From Arcicella rigui (GTDB lineage: Bacteria > Bacteroidota > Bacteroidia > Cytophagales > Spirosomataceae): a DNA stretch of 64,000 nucleotides. The translations under genes and the position numbers were made by a program. Within the stretch, counting starts at the first letter, position 1. Every line of letters starts with the position of its first letter. Of the stretch, positions 25,206 to 34,222 are shown one piece after another. The notes under the pieces were generated by a model that worked only from the letters and a program-made list of their open reading frames with translations, did no database searches and was not told the DNA's origin. Location of the stretch: NCBI RefSeq assembly GCF_034929435.1, contig NZ_JAYFUM010000023.1, forward strand, positions 68,292 through 132,291, given 5' to 3'.

Positions 25206-25413
25206 TAGGAAATGATATTAGGTTAAATGATTTTAAATGTTTATCTATGAAAGTTGAGTAGTTCTGTGGCTACAAAATTAGACTTTCACTTTTTGCTACT
25301 TAATTCAATAATTATCATTATTTCTTCAAAATGTTTCATTTAATATTGTTTCACTCATAATTTTCTAACTTTATGAGGCTAAGTATCAGTATTTCACTTC
25401 AGATTCTATTTTT

Positions 25414-28400
25414 TTGAAAAAATCAAAACATATTTCCTTACTACTCAGAAGCCTTTTGATAATGTGTTGTTGTGTGTCCAATACAATGGCTCAATCGTAT
25501 TTTTTTAAGCATTATCAAGTAGAAAATGGGCTTTCAAATAATACAGTTTATTGCAGTACGCAAGACAAAAACGGTTTTTTGTGGTTTGGCACAAAAGACG
25601 GACTCAATCGTTTTGATGGCTATCATTTCAAAACTTTTCATCCTGCCGAATTGCCTCATACTTATAATCCAGACTTGATAAATTGTCTGAAAATAGACAA
25701 GCATGGTACTTTGTGGGTAGGTTCTACGAAGGGTTTATACTTTTTTGATAATCAGAAAGAGCGTTTACTACGTTTTGCTCAGACCGAAGCTTTTAATGAA
25801 ATAAATGCCATAGCAATTGATGGAAAAAATCAACTATGGTTTTTGTCGCAACAAATGCTTTGTAGATATAATACTGAAAATAAGCGAATTACCGTTTTTC
25901 CTGTCTCGAAATACTTTGAAGCAACAGCTTTGACGATTGATGCTTCTGGAAATCTTTGGGTGGCGACCAATCATGGATTAATCGAAAAATTTCAAGAAAG
26001 TACAGGTACTTTTAAGGCGTATGATGTTTTTGAACATTCGCCAAAAGTATCTTCCAATTGGATTCATACGCTGTATTTTGTTGGCAACGAAGCTTTGTAC
26101 ATCGGCACGGCGAGTCAGGGAATCAAACGTTTTGATTTGAAAACCGAGACCTATAAAGATGTTTTAAGGACGAATCCAGACAAAACCAAAGTACACGTTA
26201 GAGACATTCAAGCTTATGCCAAAAATGAATTATGGTTTGCTACTGAGTCAGGCATTTTTATTTTGAATACCAAAACGAATCAGTTTACAAACTTAAAAAA
26301 GAAATTTCTCGACCCATTTTCTTTGACCGACAATGCCGTGTATTCGCTTTGTAAAGACAAAGAAGGCGGAATTTGGATTGGTACTTATTTCGGAGGCATT
26401 AATTATTATTCTAAAAAACACTCGCTTTTTCAGAAGTATTTTGCGGATAATTCTAAAAAATCTATCAGCGGAAATGCCGTTCGGGAAATTTGTGAAGACT
26501 ATCAAGGTAATATTTGGATTGGCACAGAAGACAGAGGACTGAGTAAACTCAATCCGACGACGGGAGCAATTACGCAGTTTATGCCCACAGGCGAAAGTAC
26601 AAGTATTATTTATTCAAATATTCATGGATTGATGGCGGTTGGCAATGATTTGTGGATTGGTACTTTTGAGCATGGGCTTGATATTTTGGACATTAGAACA
26701 GGAAAAGTAAAGAAACGCTACAACACAGGCACGGGGAAATATGATTTGAAGAATAATTTTATTGTGAGTCTTTTCCAAAGTAAAGCAGGCGATATTTATG
26801 TTGGCACGGCAAGTACTTTGCTCAGATACGAGCCAAAAGTAGATGGTTTTATTCCTGTGGAAGAAGTACCTAATAATATTTGGACATCCTCAATGCTTGA
26901 AGATTTCAGACATACTATTTGGCTCGGCACGCATGGTGGCGTGTATTATTTCAATCCTACGACCAAAGAAAAAGGCTTTTTGTGCAATCGTCCCGATGAT
27001 AAAAATACTTTGACCAACAATAATATCAATGCCATTTACGAAGACAGTCAGCAATGTTTGTGGTTTTCTACCGAAGGCGGCGGACTCTGCAAACTCAGCA
27101 AAGACCGTAAAACCATCACCAATATTACAACTGAAGACGGTCTGCCAAGCAATTTTATTTATAAAGCTTTAGAAGACAATCAGCATCATTTATGGATTAC
27201 AACTTCCAGAGGATTAGTGAATTATAATCCTAAAACGAAAGAATTGGTTACTTATACCAAAGACAACGGACTTCTCAGCGACCAGTTTAATTATAATTCT
27301 GGCTACAAAGATGCCAAAGGAAAAATGTACTTCGGAAGTGTAAAAGGCTTGATTACTTTCACGCCCGAAGCCATAGAAATTAGCAAAAGTATTGCCCCAA
27401 TTTATATCACAGGTTTTCGGGTTGATAACAAAGAGCAAGAAGTTGATAGCGAACATTCCTTCTTGAAAAAATCAATTATTTATACCCAAGAAATCACTTT
27501 GCCTTATGATAAATCTTCATTTAATATTGACTTTGCGGCATTGAGTTACATTTCGCCAGAAATGACGGAGTACCTCTATTTTATGAAAGGTTTAGATAAA
27601 GAATGGACAGCCATTAAGCCCAATCGTAAAGTATATTTTACCAACCTTTCGCCCGGAAAATATACTTTTCACCTAAAAGCCTTTATCAATGGAAATTGGA
27701 GTAAAGAAGAAAAAGTGTTGAAAATCAATATTTTACCGCCGTGGTGGGCTACTATTTGGGCCTATTTGTTCTATGCCGTGGTGGTACTTTCTTTGATTTA
27801 TTATTTACTCAGAACGTACCTTATCATCGTTGAAGACAAAAAAGCCAAAGAAATTTATGAAGCAAAAATTGATTTTTTTACCAATTTGGCTCACGAAATC
27901 CGAACGCCACTGACTTTGATAAAAGGACCGGTGGAAAATCTTTTGGAACAAATGGATGAAAACCCTGACATCAAAGAAGATGTGATGATGATGGACAGAA
28001 ACACCAATCGTTTGATTGCTTTGGTAACTCAAATTCTGGATTTTAGAAAAGTAGAAACCAAAAGTTTTAGCGTAAATATTATTCGGTTGAATGTGACAGA
28101 AATGCTGAAAGATGCTTACCTGAATTTTAATTTACTGACCAAAAAACGCAAATTAGCCTACCAAATAGAGTATCCGCCAAACGATATTTATGCCATGGTG
28201 GACGAAGAAGCACTTAATAAAATCTTTAGCAATCTTTTCAGCAATGCCATCAAATTTGCCCAAAAGAAAGTAGCCATTCGCCTTTTAGCACCCACAGAAA
28301 AAGCCACTTACTTGACCATAGAATTTGAAAACGACGGATTGAGTATTCCTTCAGAAATGAAAGAAAAGATTTTTGAACCATTTTATCGCCTCAAAGAATC

Positions 28401-28578
28401 CAAGCAAGAAGGAACAGGCATTGGTTTAGCTTTGGCGAGGTCGCTAACGGAGCTTTTACACGGCGACTTGTTTTTGAAAGAAAGCAGCGACGGAGCTATT
28501 ATTTTTGTATTGAAATTACCTTTAGAAAGCACAAACACTTTAAATAAACGCTATGCAAGCAGTCATTTTACTTGTTGA
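25414..28578 (+). CDS. Two-component sensor kinase with reg_prop propellers and Y_Y_Y domain
   Basis: The protein has 1054 residues and begins at a TTG that is directly followed by a good signal peptide (KKSKHISLLLRSLLIM, ending MAQS). Two seven-bladed propellers fill about 30-660, with many DxxGxLWxGT repeats. A Y_Y_Y domain (about 680-745), one membrane segment (about 763-783), HisKA with H827 (LAHEIRTPL) and HATPase_c (NLFSNAIKFA, GTGIGLALA) follow. Usual Bacteroidota hybrid systems continue into receiver and AraC domains; here the chain stops and the receiver is a separate gene that overlaps by 26 bases. It would sense a glycan or peptide fragment in the periplasm. Confidence 0.93.
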   Translation: MKKSKHISLLLRSLLIMCCCVSNTMAQSYFFKHYQVENGLSNNTVYCSTQDKNGFLWFGTKDGLNRFDGYHFKTFHPAELPHTYNPDLINCLKIDKHGTLWVGSTKGLYFFDNQKERLLRFAQTEAFNEINAIAIDGKNQLWFLSQQMLCRYNTENKRITVFPVSKYFEATALTIDASGNLWVATNHGLIEKFQESTGTFKAYDVFEHSPKVSSNWIHTLYFVGNEALYIGTASQGIKRFDLKTETYKDVLRTNPDKTKVHVRDIQAYAKNELWFATESGIFILNTKTNQFTNLKKKFLDPFSLTDNAVYSLCKDKEGGIWIGTYFGGINYYSKKHSLFQKYFADNSKKSISGNAVREICEDYQGNIWIGTEDRGLSKLNPTTGAITQFMPTGESTSIIYSNIHGLMAVGNDLWIGTFEHGLDILDIRTGKVKKRYNTGTGKYDLKNNFIVSLFQSKAGDIYVGTASTLLRYEPKVDGFIPVEEVPNNIWTSSMLEDFRHTIWLGTHGGVYYFNPTTKEKGFLCNRPDDKNTLTNNNINAIYEDSQQCLWFSTEGGGLCKLSKDRKTITNITTEDGLPSNFIYKALEDNQHHLWITTSRGLVNYNPKTKELVTYTKDNGLLSDQFNYNSGYKDAKGKMYFGSVKGLITFTPEAIEISKSIAPIYITGFRVDNKEQEVDSEHSFLKKSIIYTQEITLPYDKSSFNIDFAALSYISPEMTEYLYFMKGLDKEWTAIKPNRKVYFTNLSPGKYTFHLKAFINGNWSKEEKVLKINILPPWWATIWAYLFYAVVVLSLIYYLLRTYLIIVEDKKAKEIYEAKIDFFTNLAHEIRTPLTLIKGPVENLLEQMDENPDIKEDVMMMDRNTNRLIALVTQILDFRKVETKSFSVNIIRLNVTEMLKDAYLNFNLLTKKRKLAYQIEYPPNDIYAMVDEEALNKIFSNLFSNAIKFAQKKVAIRLLAPTEKATYLTIEFENDGLSIPSEMKEKIFEPFYRLKESKQEGTGIGLALARSLTELLHGDLFLKESSDGAIIFVLKLPLESTNTLNKRYASSHFTC

Positions 28579-29320
28579 CGACAACGACGAAATTCTGGAA
28601 TTTTTAGAAAGAATGCTCAGAAGTAAATACACCATTCTGAAAGCAGAAGACGGAGCTGAAGCACTGAAAATTTTGGAAAAAGAAGCCGTACAATTGATTA
28701 TCAGCGATGTGATGATGCCCGTAATGGATGGTTTTGAATTGTGTAAACGGATAAAATCAAATTTTGAGTTTTCGCATATTCCCATAATTCTGCTCACGGC
28801 AAAAAATGCTATTCAAGCCAAAGTAGAAGGCTTAGAATTGGGGGCGGATGCCTATATCGAAAAACCATTTTCAAAAGAGTATTTACAGGCACAAATTGCC
28901 AGTTTGTTGAATAATCGGAATATTATTCGAGAATACTTTGCCAATTCGCCTTTGGTGCATATCAAAAGTATGGCACATTCAAAAGCCGACGAACAGTTTT
29001 TGGAAACACTTCAAGACACCATTATCAAAAATATTGGCGATACGCATTTAGACGTAGAACGATTGGCAGAAATAATGAACATGAGCAGAATTACGCTTTA
29101 TAGAAAAATCAAAGCGATTTCGGTACTTACGCCCATCGAACTCATTAATATTACTCGTCTGAAAAAAGCCGCAGAATTATTGGCACAGGGCAATCATCGT
29201 ATTTTCGAGGTTTCGTACATGGTTGGTTTTAGTTCACAAAGCAATTTTGCTCGAAATTTTCAGAAACAATTCAACATTACACCCACGGAGTACATGAATT
29301 CTAAGCAGTTGGAGAAGTAA
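28553..29320 (+). CDS. Response regulator with AraC-type DNA-binding domain
   Basis: The 255-residue protein has a receiver domain (1-118; D9, D10, phospho-acceptor D52 in SDVMMPVMDG, K104 in EKPFSK) and an AraC HTH pair (about 155-250: LAEIMNMSRITLYRKIKAIS and VSYMVGFSSQSNFARNFQKQF). Its ATG lies inside the kinase gene in another frame, which couples the two translations. Together they equal one hybrid two-component system cut in two. The probable target is the divergent DUF4965 gene. Confidence 0.93.
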   Translation: MQAVILLVDDNDEILEFLERMLRSKYTILKAEDGAEALKILEKEAVQLIISDVMMPVMDGFELCKRIKSNFEFSHIPIILLTAKNAIQAKVEGLELGADAYIEKPFSKEYLQAQIASLLNNRNIIREYFANSPLVHIKSMAHSKADEQFLETLQDTIIKNIGDTHLDVERLAEIMNMSRITLYRKIKAISVLTPIELINITRLKKAAELLAQGNHRIFEVSYMVGFSSQSNFARNFQKQFNITPTEYMNSKQLEK

Positions 29321-29340
29321 ATATGAATTGAGGGAAACAT

Positions 29341-29614
29341 TCAACTAATTTTTCGTTGAATAAATGCCTCGAAGTTTTGTCGATACGAACCCGAAATCGG
29401 AATGATTTTATCCGCACATTTTATCATATTTCCTTCTACTTGCTTGATATGAGTAATATTAACGATATAAGATTTATGGGTTCTGATAAATTGCTGTTGA
29501 GGCAGTTTCTCCTCAATGTTACTGAGTTTCTCCAAAACAACAAGTGGGGTAGCATTTTCGGTATGAATTTTTATGTAATTCCCGAAACCCTTGAATCTAA
29601 GGGATTTTATAAAG
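29341..29614 (-). pseudogene. Remnant of a LytTR-domain response regulator
   Basis: The readable minus-strand frame codes for NYIKIHTENATPLVVLEKLS and on to FIRTHKSYIVNITHIKQVEG, GSYRQNFEAF, which is a LytTR DNA-binding domain. It ends in TGA at 29341-29343. The frame is open upstream only to about 29614, and no receiver domain is found. The stretch before NYIKI is shortened compared with normal LytTR domains. An intact relative lies at 59703-60386. It may be the trace of a lost lytSR pair. Confidence 0.75.
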
Positions 29615-29674
29615 AACCAATTTTATTGCGTTATATGCAAGAGGCTGGCTATTTTATAGTCAGCCTCTGTTGTT

Positions 29675-30598
29675 TTAGTACTGTTCAAACCAGCGGAATT
29701 TTTCGGCAATGATTCTATCTTTTTCTTGTCGGATATAATTTAGTAAAGCTTGTGCCACAGGTGAAAAGTTTTTGCCTTTTACCCAAATCAGATGCCAAGT
29801 AGAAATAATGGGAAAACCTTTTACGGGAATAATCTGGAGGTCGTTGTTGAGTAATTCGTTTTTTAGTCCAATCAATGGCATAATCGAATAGCCCAAACCC
29901 GCCACTACTGCCTGTTTTACGGCTTCGTTGGAAGTAAGCTCCATTTTTTTCTGAATCGGTAGGTGATTTTCTTCGATAAATTTCTCCATAATTCTTCTTG
30001 TACCTGAGCCTTGTTCACGGTAAATCATGGGTAAATTTCCTAAAATATCTTTTTCATAATTGTTATTCAGATAGACTTCTTGTTTGTTGCCTACCAAAAA
30101 CAATTTGTTTAGCATGAGTTCTTCTTTTTCAATTTGTAAATTATCGGGCAAAACTGAAACCAAAGAAAAATCTACCTCATTATTTTCCAAACTTTCTAAT
30201 ACTTTGGCTTTGTTGGTTACGTCCAAAATCAATTCTATCCCTTTATGCTGCTTCAAAAAGTCAGTTAAAAAGTAAGGAATAATATATTTTCCAGTAGAAA
30301 CTACCGAAAGTTTTAAACGCCCCGTGAGTTGCCCTTTATAGGCTAAAGTTTTAAAATTAATGGCATTTACTTCATTCAAAATTCGCTCGGCAGCAATGGC
30401 GATTTCCTTTCCAAAATCTGTGATAAATAGCTTTCTTCCAACTACTTCCGTAAGTGGAATGTCGAATTGGTCTTGAAAATTTCGGAGTTGAATCGACACC
30501 GCAGGTTGCGTTAAATGCAACTCTTCCGAAGCCTTTGTGATACTCTGAGTTTGGGTTACTTTCAGGAATACCTGTAACTGATGCAAAGTATAGTTCAT
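29675..30598 (-). CDS. LysR family transcriptional regulator (CbbR/CysB-like)
   Basis: The 307-residue protein has the LysR winged helix at the N-terminus (LHQLQVFLKVTQTQSITKASEELHLTQPAVSIQLR, about 5-40) and a substrate-binding domain from about 90. It is read divergently from the isocitrate dehydrogenase operon that ends with an SbtA-type bicarbonate carrier. In cyanobacteria LysR proteins (CmpR/CcmR) control bicarbonate uptake, so a carbon-status role is plausible; the ligand is not visible from sequence. Confidence 0.9.
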   Translation of the reverse strand: MNYTLHQLQVFLKVTQTQSITKASEELHLTQPAVSIQLRNFQDQFDIPLTEVVGRKLFITDFGKEIAIAAERILNEVNAINFKTLAYKGQLTGRLKLSVVSTGKYIIPYFLTDFLKQHKGIELILDVTNKAKVLESLENNEVDFSLVSVLPDNLQIEKEELMLNKLFLVGNKQEVYLNNNYEKDILGNLPMIYREQGSGTRRIMEKFIEENHLPIQKKMELTSNEAVKQAVVAGLGYSIMPLIGLKNELLNNDLQIIPVKGFPIISTWHLIWVKGKNFSPVAQALLNYIRQEKDRIIAEKFRWFEQY

Positions 30599-30607
30599 AA
30601 ATATAAT

Positions 30608-30622
30608 TAATGATTATCATTA
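30608..30622. promoter_or_regulatory. Perfect palindrome between LysR and icd genes
   Basis: TAATGAT-T-ATCATTA is a 15-base perfect palindrome 10 bases upstream of the lysR start and 72 bases before icd. It could be the LysR binding site. It also equals the central 15 bases of the 19-bp Fur consensus with T in the centre. Confidence 0.5.
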
Positions 30623-30693
30623 CAAATATAAATAAAAATATATGAATTGTTTTTAAGAATTTTGCAAAGTCAAAAAAATAAAAGCAAATCAAC

Positions 30694-32130
30694 ATGACAC
30701 GAATCACAGTAGCAAAAGGCGATGGCATTGGGCCAGAAATTATGGATGCCACTTTGGCAATCATCTTAGCAGCAGGAGCGGCTATTGAAGTCGAGGAAAT
30801 TGAAGTAGGCGAAAAAGTGTATTTGGCAGGAAATACGGCTGGTATCGCTAAGGAATCTTGGGATGTGGTACGAAGAAACAAAGTATTCTTGAAAGCTCCC
30901 ATTACTACTCCGCAAGGCGGCGGTTATAAAAGTTTGAATGTAACGACCCGTAAATTTTTAGGACTTTACTCAAACGTTCGCCCGTGTACAAGTTTACATC
31001 CTTTCGTTAAAACGAAGCATCCAGATATGGATATTGTGATTATCAGAGAAAACGAAGAAGATTTGTACGCTGGGATTGAGCATCAACAAACAGACGAAGT
31101 AGTACAATGTTTGAAATTAATTAGCCGTCCGGGCTGTGAAAAAATCGTGCGTTATGCTTTTGAGTACGCCAAACAATACGGACGCAAAAAAGTGACTTGT
31201 TTCACCAAAGATAATATCATGAAACAAACAGATGGTTTGTTTCACCAAGTATTCGATGAAATAGCCAAAGAGTATCCAGCAATTGAAAATGAACATTGGA
31301 TTATCGACATCGGAGCGGCAAAAATGGCTGATACGCCAGAAGCTTTTGACGTAATCGTAATGCCGAATTTATACGGCGATGTACTTTCAGACGTAGCTGC
31401 ACAAATTGCAGGTTCGGTTGGTTTGGCGGGTTCTGCCAACATTGGCGAAGAATGTGCCATGTTTGAAGCCATTCATGGTTCGGCCCCAAGAAGAGCAGGA
31501 CAAAACCTTGCGAACCCTTCGGGATTGTTGCAAGGAGCAATTATGATGTTGAATCATATCGGCGAAACAGCCGTGGCAGAAAAAGTACAAAATGCTTGGC
31601 TAAGAACTATCGAAGAGGGCATTCATACTTACGATATTTATAAAGAAGGAATCAGTACGCAGAAAGTAGGTACAAAAGAATTTGCTGAGGCAGTGATTGC
31701 TAATTTGGGCAAACAGCCTCAAACCTTTAAACCTGTTAATTATTCAAAGGGAGCAGCGTTGAATTTGCCGAAGTATCAGCGTAAAGCTCCTGCTAAAAAA
31801 GAACTGGTTGGGGTAGATGTATTTGTACATTGGACAGGTACAGACCCCAACGAGTTGGCAGGAAAAGTACAGGCATTAGACAAAGATGGTATCAAACTTT
31901 CGATGATTACCAACCGTGGTATCAAAGTTTGGCCAGACGGTTTCAAAGAAACATTCTGTACAGACCACTGGCGTTGCAGATTCAAACCAACAGCGGGAAG
32001 TACTATCCAAAAACAAGACATCATTCAATTATTAAATGACTGTTTAGAGTTTGGCATTGATACCATCAAGACCGAAAACTTGTATGAGTTCGATGGAAAA
32101 CCAGCATTCTCTTTAGGTCAAGGACAATAA
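30694..32130 (+). CDS. icd: NADP-dependent isocitrate dehydrogenase
   Basis: The 478-residue protein starts ITVAKGDGIGPEIM and has the beta-decarboxylating dehydrogenase signature NLYGDVLSDVAAQIAGSVGLAGSANIG. Substrate-binding residues lie in SLNVTTRKFLGLYSNVRPC. An extra C-terminal domain of about 140 residues (VFVHWTGTDPNELAGKVQAL onward) marks the Thermus/Rickettsia-type enzyme, which is longer than the 416-residue E. coli form. It converts isocitrate to 2-oxoglutarate and CO2, or the reverse at high CO2. It is the first gene of an operon with sua5 and sbtA. Confidence 0.95.
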   Translation: MTRITVAKGDGIGPEIMDATLAIILAAGAAIEVEEIEVGEKVYLAGNTAGIAKESWDVVRRNKVFLKAPITTPQGGGYKSLNVTTRKFLGLYSNVRPCTSLHPFVKTKHPDMDIVIIRENEEDLYAGIEHQQTDEVVQCLKLISRPGCEKIVRYAFEYAKQYGRKKVTCFTKDNIMKQTDGLFHQVFDEIAKEYPAIENEHWIIDIGAAKMADTPEAFDVIVMPNLYGDVLSDVAAQIAGSVGLAGSANIGEECAMFEAIHGSAPRRAGQNLANPSGLLQGAIMMLNHIGETAVAEKVQNAWLRTIEEGIHTYDIYKEGISTQKVGTKEFAEAVIANLGKQPQTFKPVNYSKGAALNLPKYQRKAPAKKELVGVDVFVHWTGTDPNELAGKVQALDKDGIKLSMITNRGIKVWPDGFKETFCTDHWRCRFKPTAGSTIQKQDIIQLLNDCLEFGIDTIKTENLYEFDGKPAFSLGQGQ

Positions 32131-32141
32131 AATTGAACATC

Positions 32142-32381
32142 ATGGAAATACAACTGATGCTTGGTCGATTTAGCGGAAAAGAAGCCATAGAACTTATTTC
32201 GCAGATGATTCAAGTGAAAATCAAATTTCACGAAGGTAAAATTTCTTCAGTAAGTAACGAAGAAGACATTAAAAGACGTGAGGCAAGAATCAAAGAGCTT
32301 CAGCATGATTTAGCCGAAATTCGCAAGTATGTGCAAACACAAGGCGAAACCGTGAATATAGATGCTAAGATTCTGATTTAA
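32142..32381 (+). CDS. Small conserved-looking protein
   Basis: The ATG at 32142 gives 79 residues; a TTG nine bases upstream is less likely. The sequence (IQLMLGRFSGKEAIELISQM, then a charged helix rich in K, R and E) suggests a small alpha-helical cytoplasmic protein of two or three helices. I do not recognise the family. It starts 11 bases after icd and ends 11 bases before the DUF6671 gene, so it belongs to the operon. Confidence 0.7.
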   Translation: MEIQLMLGRFSGKEAIELISQMIQVKIKFHEGKISSVSNEEDIKRREARIKELQHDLAEIRKYVQTQGETVNIDAKILI

Positions 32382-32392
32382 TTCTTTATAAA

Positions 32393-33229
32393 ATGTTTAA
32401 AGGGCGAACATTACTGATTGCAACGAAACATCGCAAAGAGCAAGTAATCGCACCCATTTTAGAGGAAGCATTAGGAGTAAAATGTGTGGTGTCGGAGAAT
32501 ATAGATACAGATGAATTGGGAACATTTGCAGGCGAAGTAGAAAGGACGAAAAGTCCTTTAGAAACGGCAAGAATGAAATGCGAATTGGCAAGAGAAAAGG
32601 ACAAGTTTGATTTGGTTTTGGCAAGTGAAGGCTCTTTTGGTTCACATCCGCAATTGTTTTTTATGAAAGCAAATGAAGAAATGTTGTTATTGAAAGACTA
32701 TCAAAATCAAATAGAACTCACTGTAAATGAGATTTTTACAGAAACAAACTTTGATGCCGAAACGCTTTCTTCTGAACAAGAACTTGTCGAATTTGTCCAA
32801 AAAGTACAGTTCCCCAGTCATGGTCTTATTCTTCGACCTTCCAAAGACAATTTTACCGAAATGACCAAAGGGATTATAGATTGGCAAACCCTAAAAAATG
32901 TTTTTCATAGCATTCATCAAAAGTATGGATGTGTTTATGCCGAAACAGATATGAGGGCAATGTATAATCCGACAAGAATGAAAATGATTGGAAAAACGAC
33001 ACAAAAACTGGTGGAAAAAGCCAAAAGTCTTTGTCCGATTTGTAGTACCCCTGGTTTTGGGATTACAGGTTTTCATTCGGGGCTTCCTTGTCGTGTTTGT
33101 GGCTTGCCTACAAGTTCTATCAAAACGGTAATATGGAGTTGTCAAAAATGCTCGTACAGTAGCGAGCAATTATACCGAGAAAATAAACCAACAGAAGACC
33201 CTATGTATTGTGATTTTTGTAATCCATAA
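32393..33229 (+). CDS. DUF6671 family protein with C-terminal zinc-ribbon cysteines
   Basis: The 278-residue protein begins GRTLLIATKHRKEQVIAPIL and has LVLASEGSFGSHPQ, typical of DUF6671. The last 70 residues hold four CxxC pairs (CPIC, CRVC, CQKC, CDFC) that would bind two zinc ions as a double ribbon. The function of the family is not known to me. Position between icd and sua5, with seven bases to the latter, suggests a shared metabolic or translation-linked task. Confidence 0.82.
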   Translation: MFKGRTLLIATKHRKEQVIAPILEEALGVKCVVSENIDTDELGTFAGEVERTKSPLETARMKCELAREKDKFDLVLASEGSFGSHPQLFFMKANEEMLLLKDYQNQIELTVNEIFTETNFDAETLSSEQELVEFVQKVQFPSHGLILRPSKDNFTEMTKGIIDWQTLKNVFHSIHQKYGCVYAETDMRAMYNPTRMKMIGKTTQKLVEKAKSLCPICSTPGFGITGFHSGLPCRVCGLPTSSIKTVIWSCQKCSYSSEQLYRENKPTEDPMYCDFCNP

Positions 33230-33235
33230 AAAAGC

Positions 33236-34195
33236 ATGATTGAAGTAACAAAAGATATAAACAGAGCAGCCTTTTTTTTAAATAATAACGAAGTAATAGG
33301 TATGCCAACCGAAACAGTTTACGGTTTGGCAGGGAATATTTACAGTGAACAAGCAGTTAAAAAGATTTTTGAAGTAAAACAAAGACCTTTCTACAATCCT
33401 TTGATTGTACACATAAAGTCGGTGGAGTACCTTGAAAAAGTAGCAGTAGAAATACCAGAGCAAGCCATCCAATTGAGTAATCATTTTTGGCCCGGACCAC
33501 TTACTTTATTATTAAAAAAGCATCCGAGTATTCCTAATATTATTACGGCAGGCAAAGAAACGGTTGCCGTCAGGATTCCCAAACACCCAACAGCTCAGTC
33601 GCTTTTGGCATTATTGGATTATCCGCTTGCTGCACCAAGTGCTAATCCATTTGGTTCGATTAGCCCAACAACAGCCGAACACGTAGCCGAGTATTTTAAT
33701 GGAAAAATACCCGCAGTGTTAGACGGCGGTGCATCTGAAAATGGCTTAGAATCAACCATTATTGGATTTATCGACAATCAGGCGGTTTTGTTTAGACATG
33801 GAGCGATTTCGATAGAAGAAATTGAAGCATTAATAGGAAAAATTGCGATTAAAACCAGTGCCAAAGACCAACCCGATGCTCCCGGAATGCTTTTGAAACA
33901 CTACGCTCCGAACACGCCAACTTTTGTTACCGACGATGTACAAAGTATGGTAAACTCTTTTTCGAGAAAAAAAGTAGGACTGATTTTATTCAAAGATAAA
34001 ATAGCAAATGCTGATAAACATTATTATGAAGTATTGGCAGAAAACGGAGATTTACAAGTAGCAGGAGCAAATCTGTACGCCGCCATGCACCGATTAGACA
34101 AACAACAATTGGATGCCATTATTATCGAAAAACTGCCCAATATCGGCATTGGGCGAAGTATCAACGACCGCTTAGAAAGAGCAAGATTCAAATAA
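33236..34195 (+). CDS. L-threonylcarbamoyladenylate synthase (Sua5 type)
   Basis: The 319-residue protein has the YrdC/TsaC domain (about 1-200; MPTETVYGLAGN, KQRPFYNPLIVH, SANPFGSISPT) and a C-terminal Sua5 domain (from about 235) joined by the linker PGMLLKHYAP. It uses threonine, bicarbonate/CO2 and ATP to make threonylcarbamoyl-AMP for the tRNA modification t6A. That substrate makes its place next to a bicarbonate transporter notable. The modification is generally essential or nearly so; whether a chromosomal copy exists cannot be seen here. Confidence 0.94.
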   Translation: MIEVTKDINRAAFFLNNNEVIGMPTETVYGLAGNIYSEQAVKKIFEVKQRPFYNPLIVHIKSVEYLEKVAVEIPEQAIQLSNHFWPGPLTLLLKKHPSIPNIITAGKETVAVRIPKHPTAQSLLALLDYPLAAPSANPFGSISPTTAEHVAEYFNGKIPAVLDGGASENGLESTIIGFIDNQAVLFRHGAISIEEIEALIGKIAIKTSAKDQPDAPGMLLKHYAPNTPTFVTDDVQSMVNSFSRKKVGLILFKDKIANADKHYYEVLAENGDLQVAGANLYAAMHRLDKQQLDAIIIEKLPNIGIGRSINDRLERARFK

Positions 34196-34222
34196 ATTTC
34201 ATAATCCTTAAATCCTTACAAT

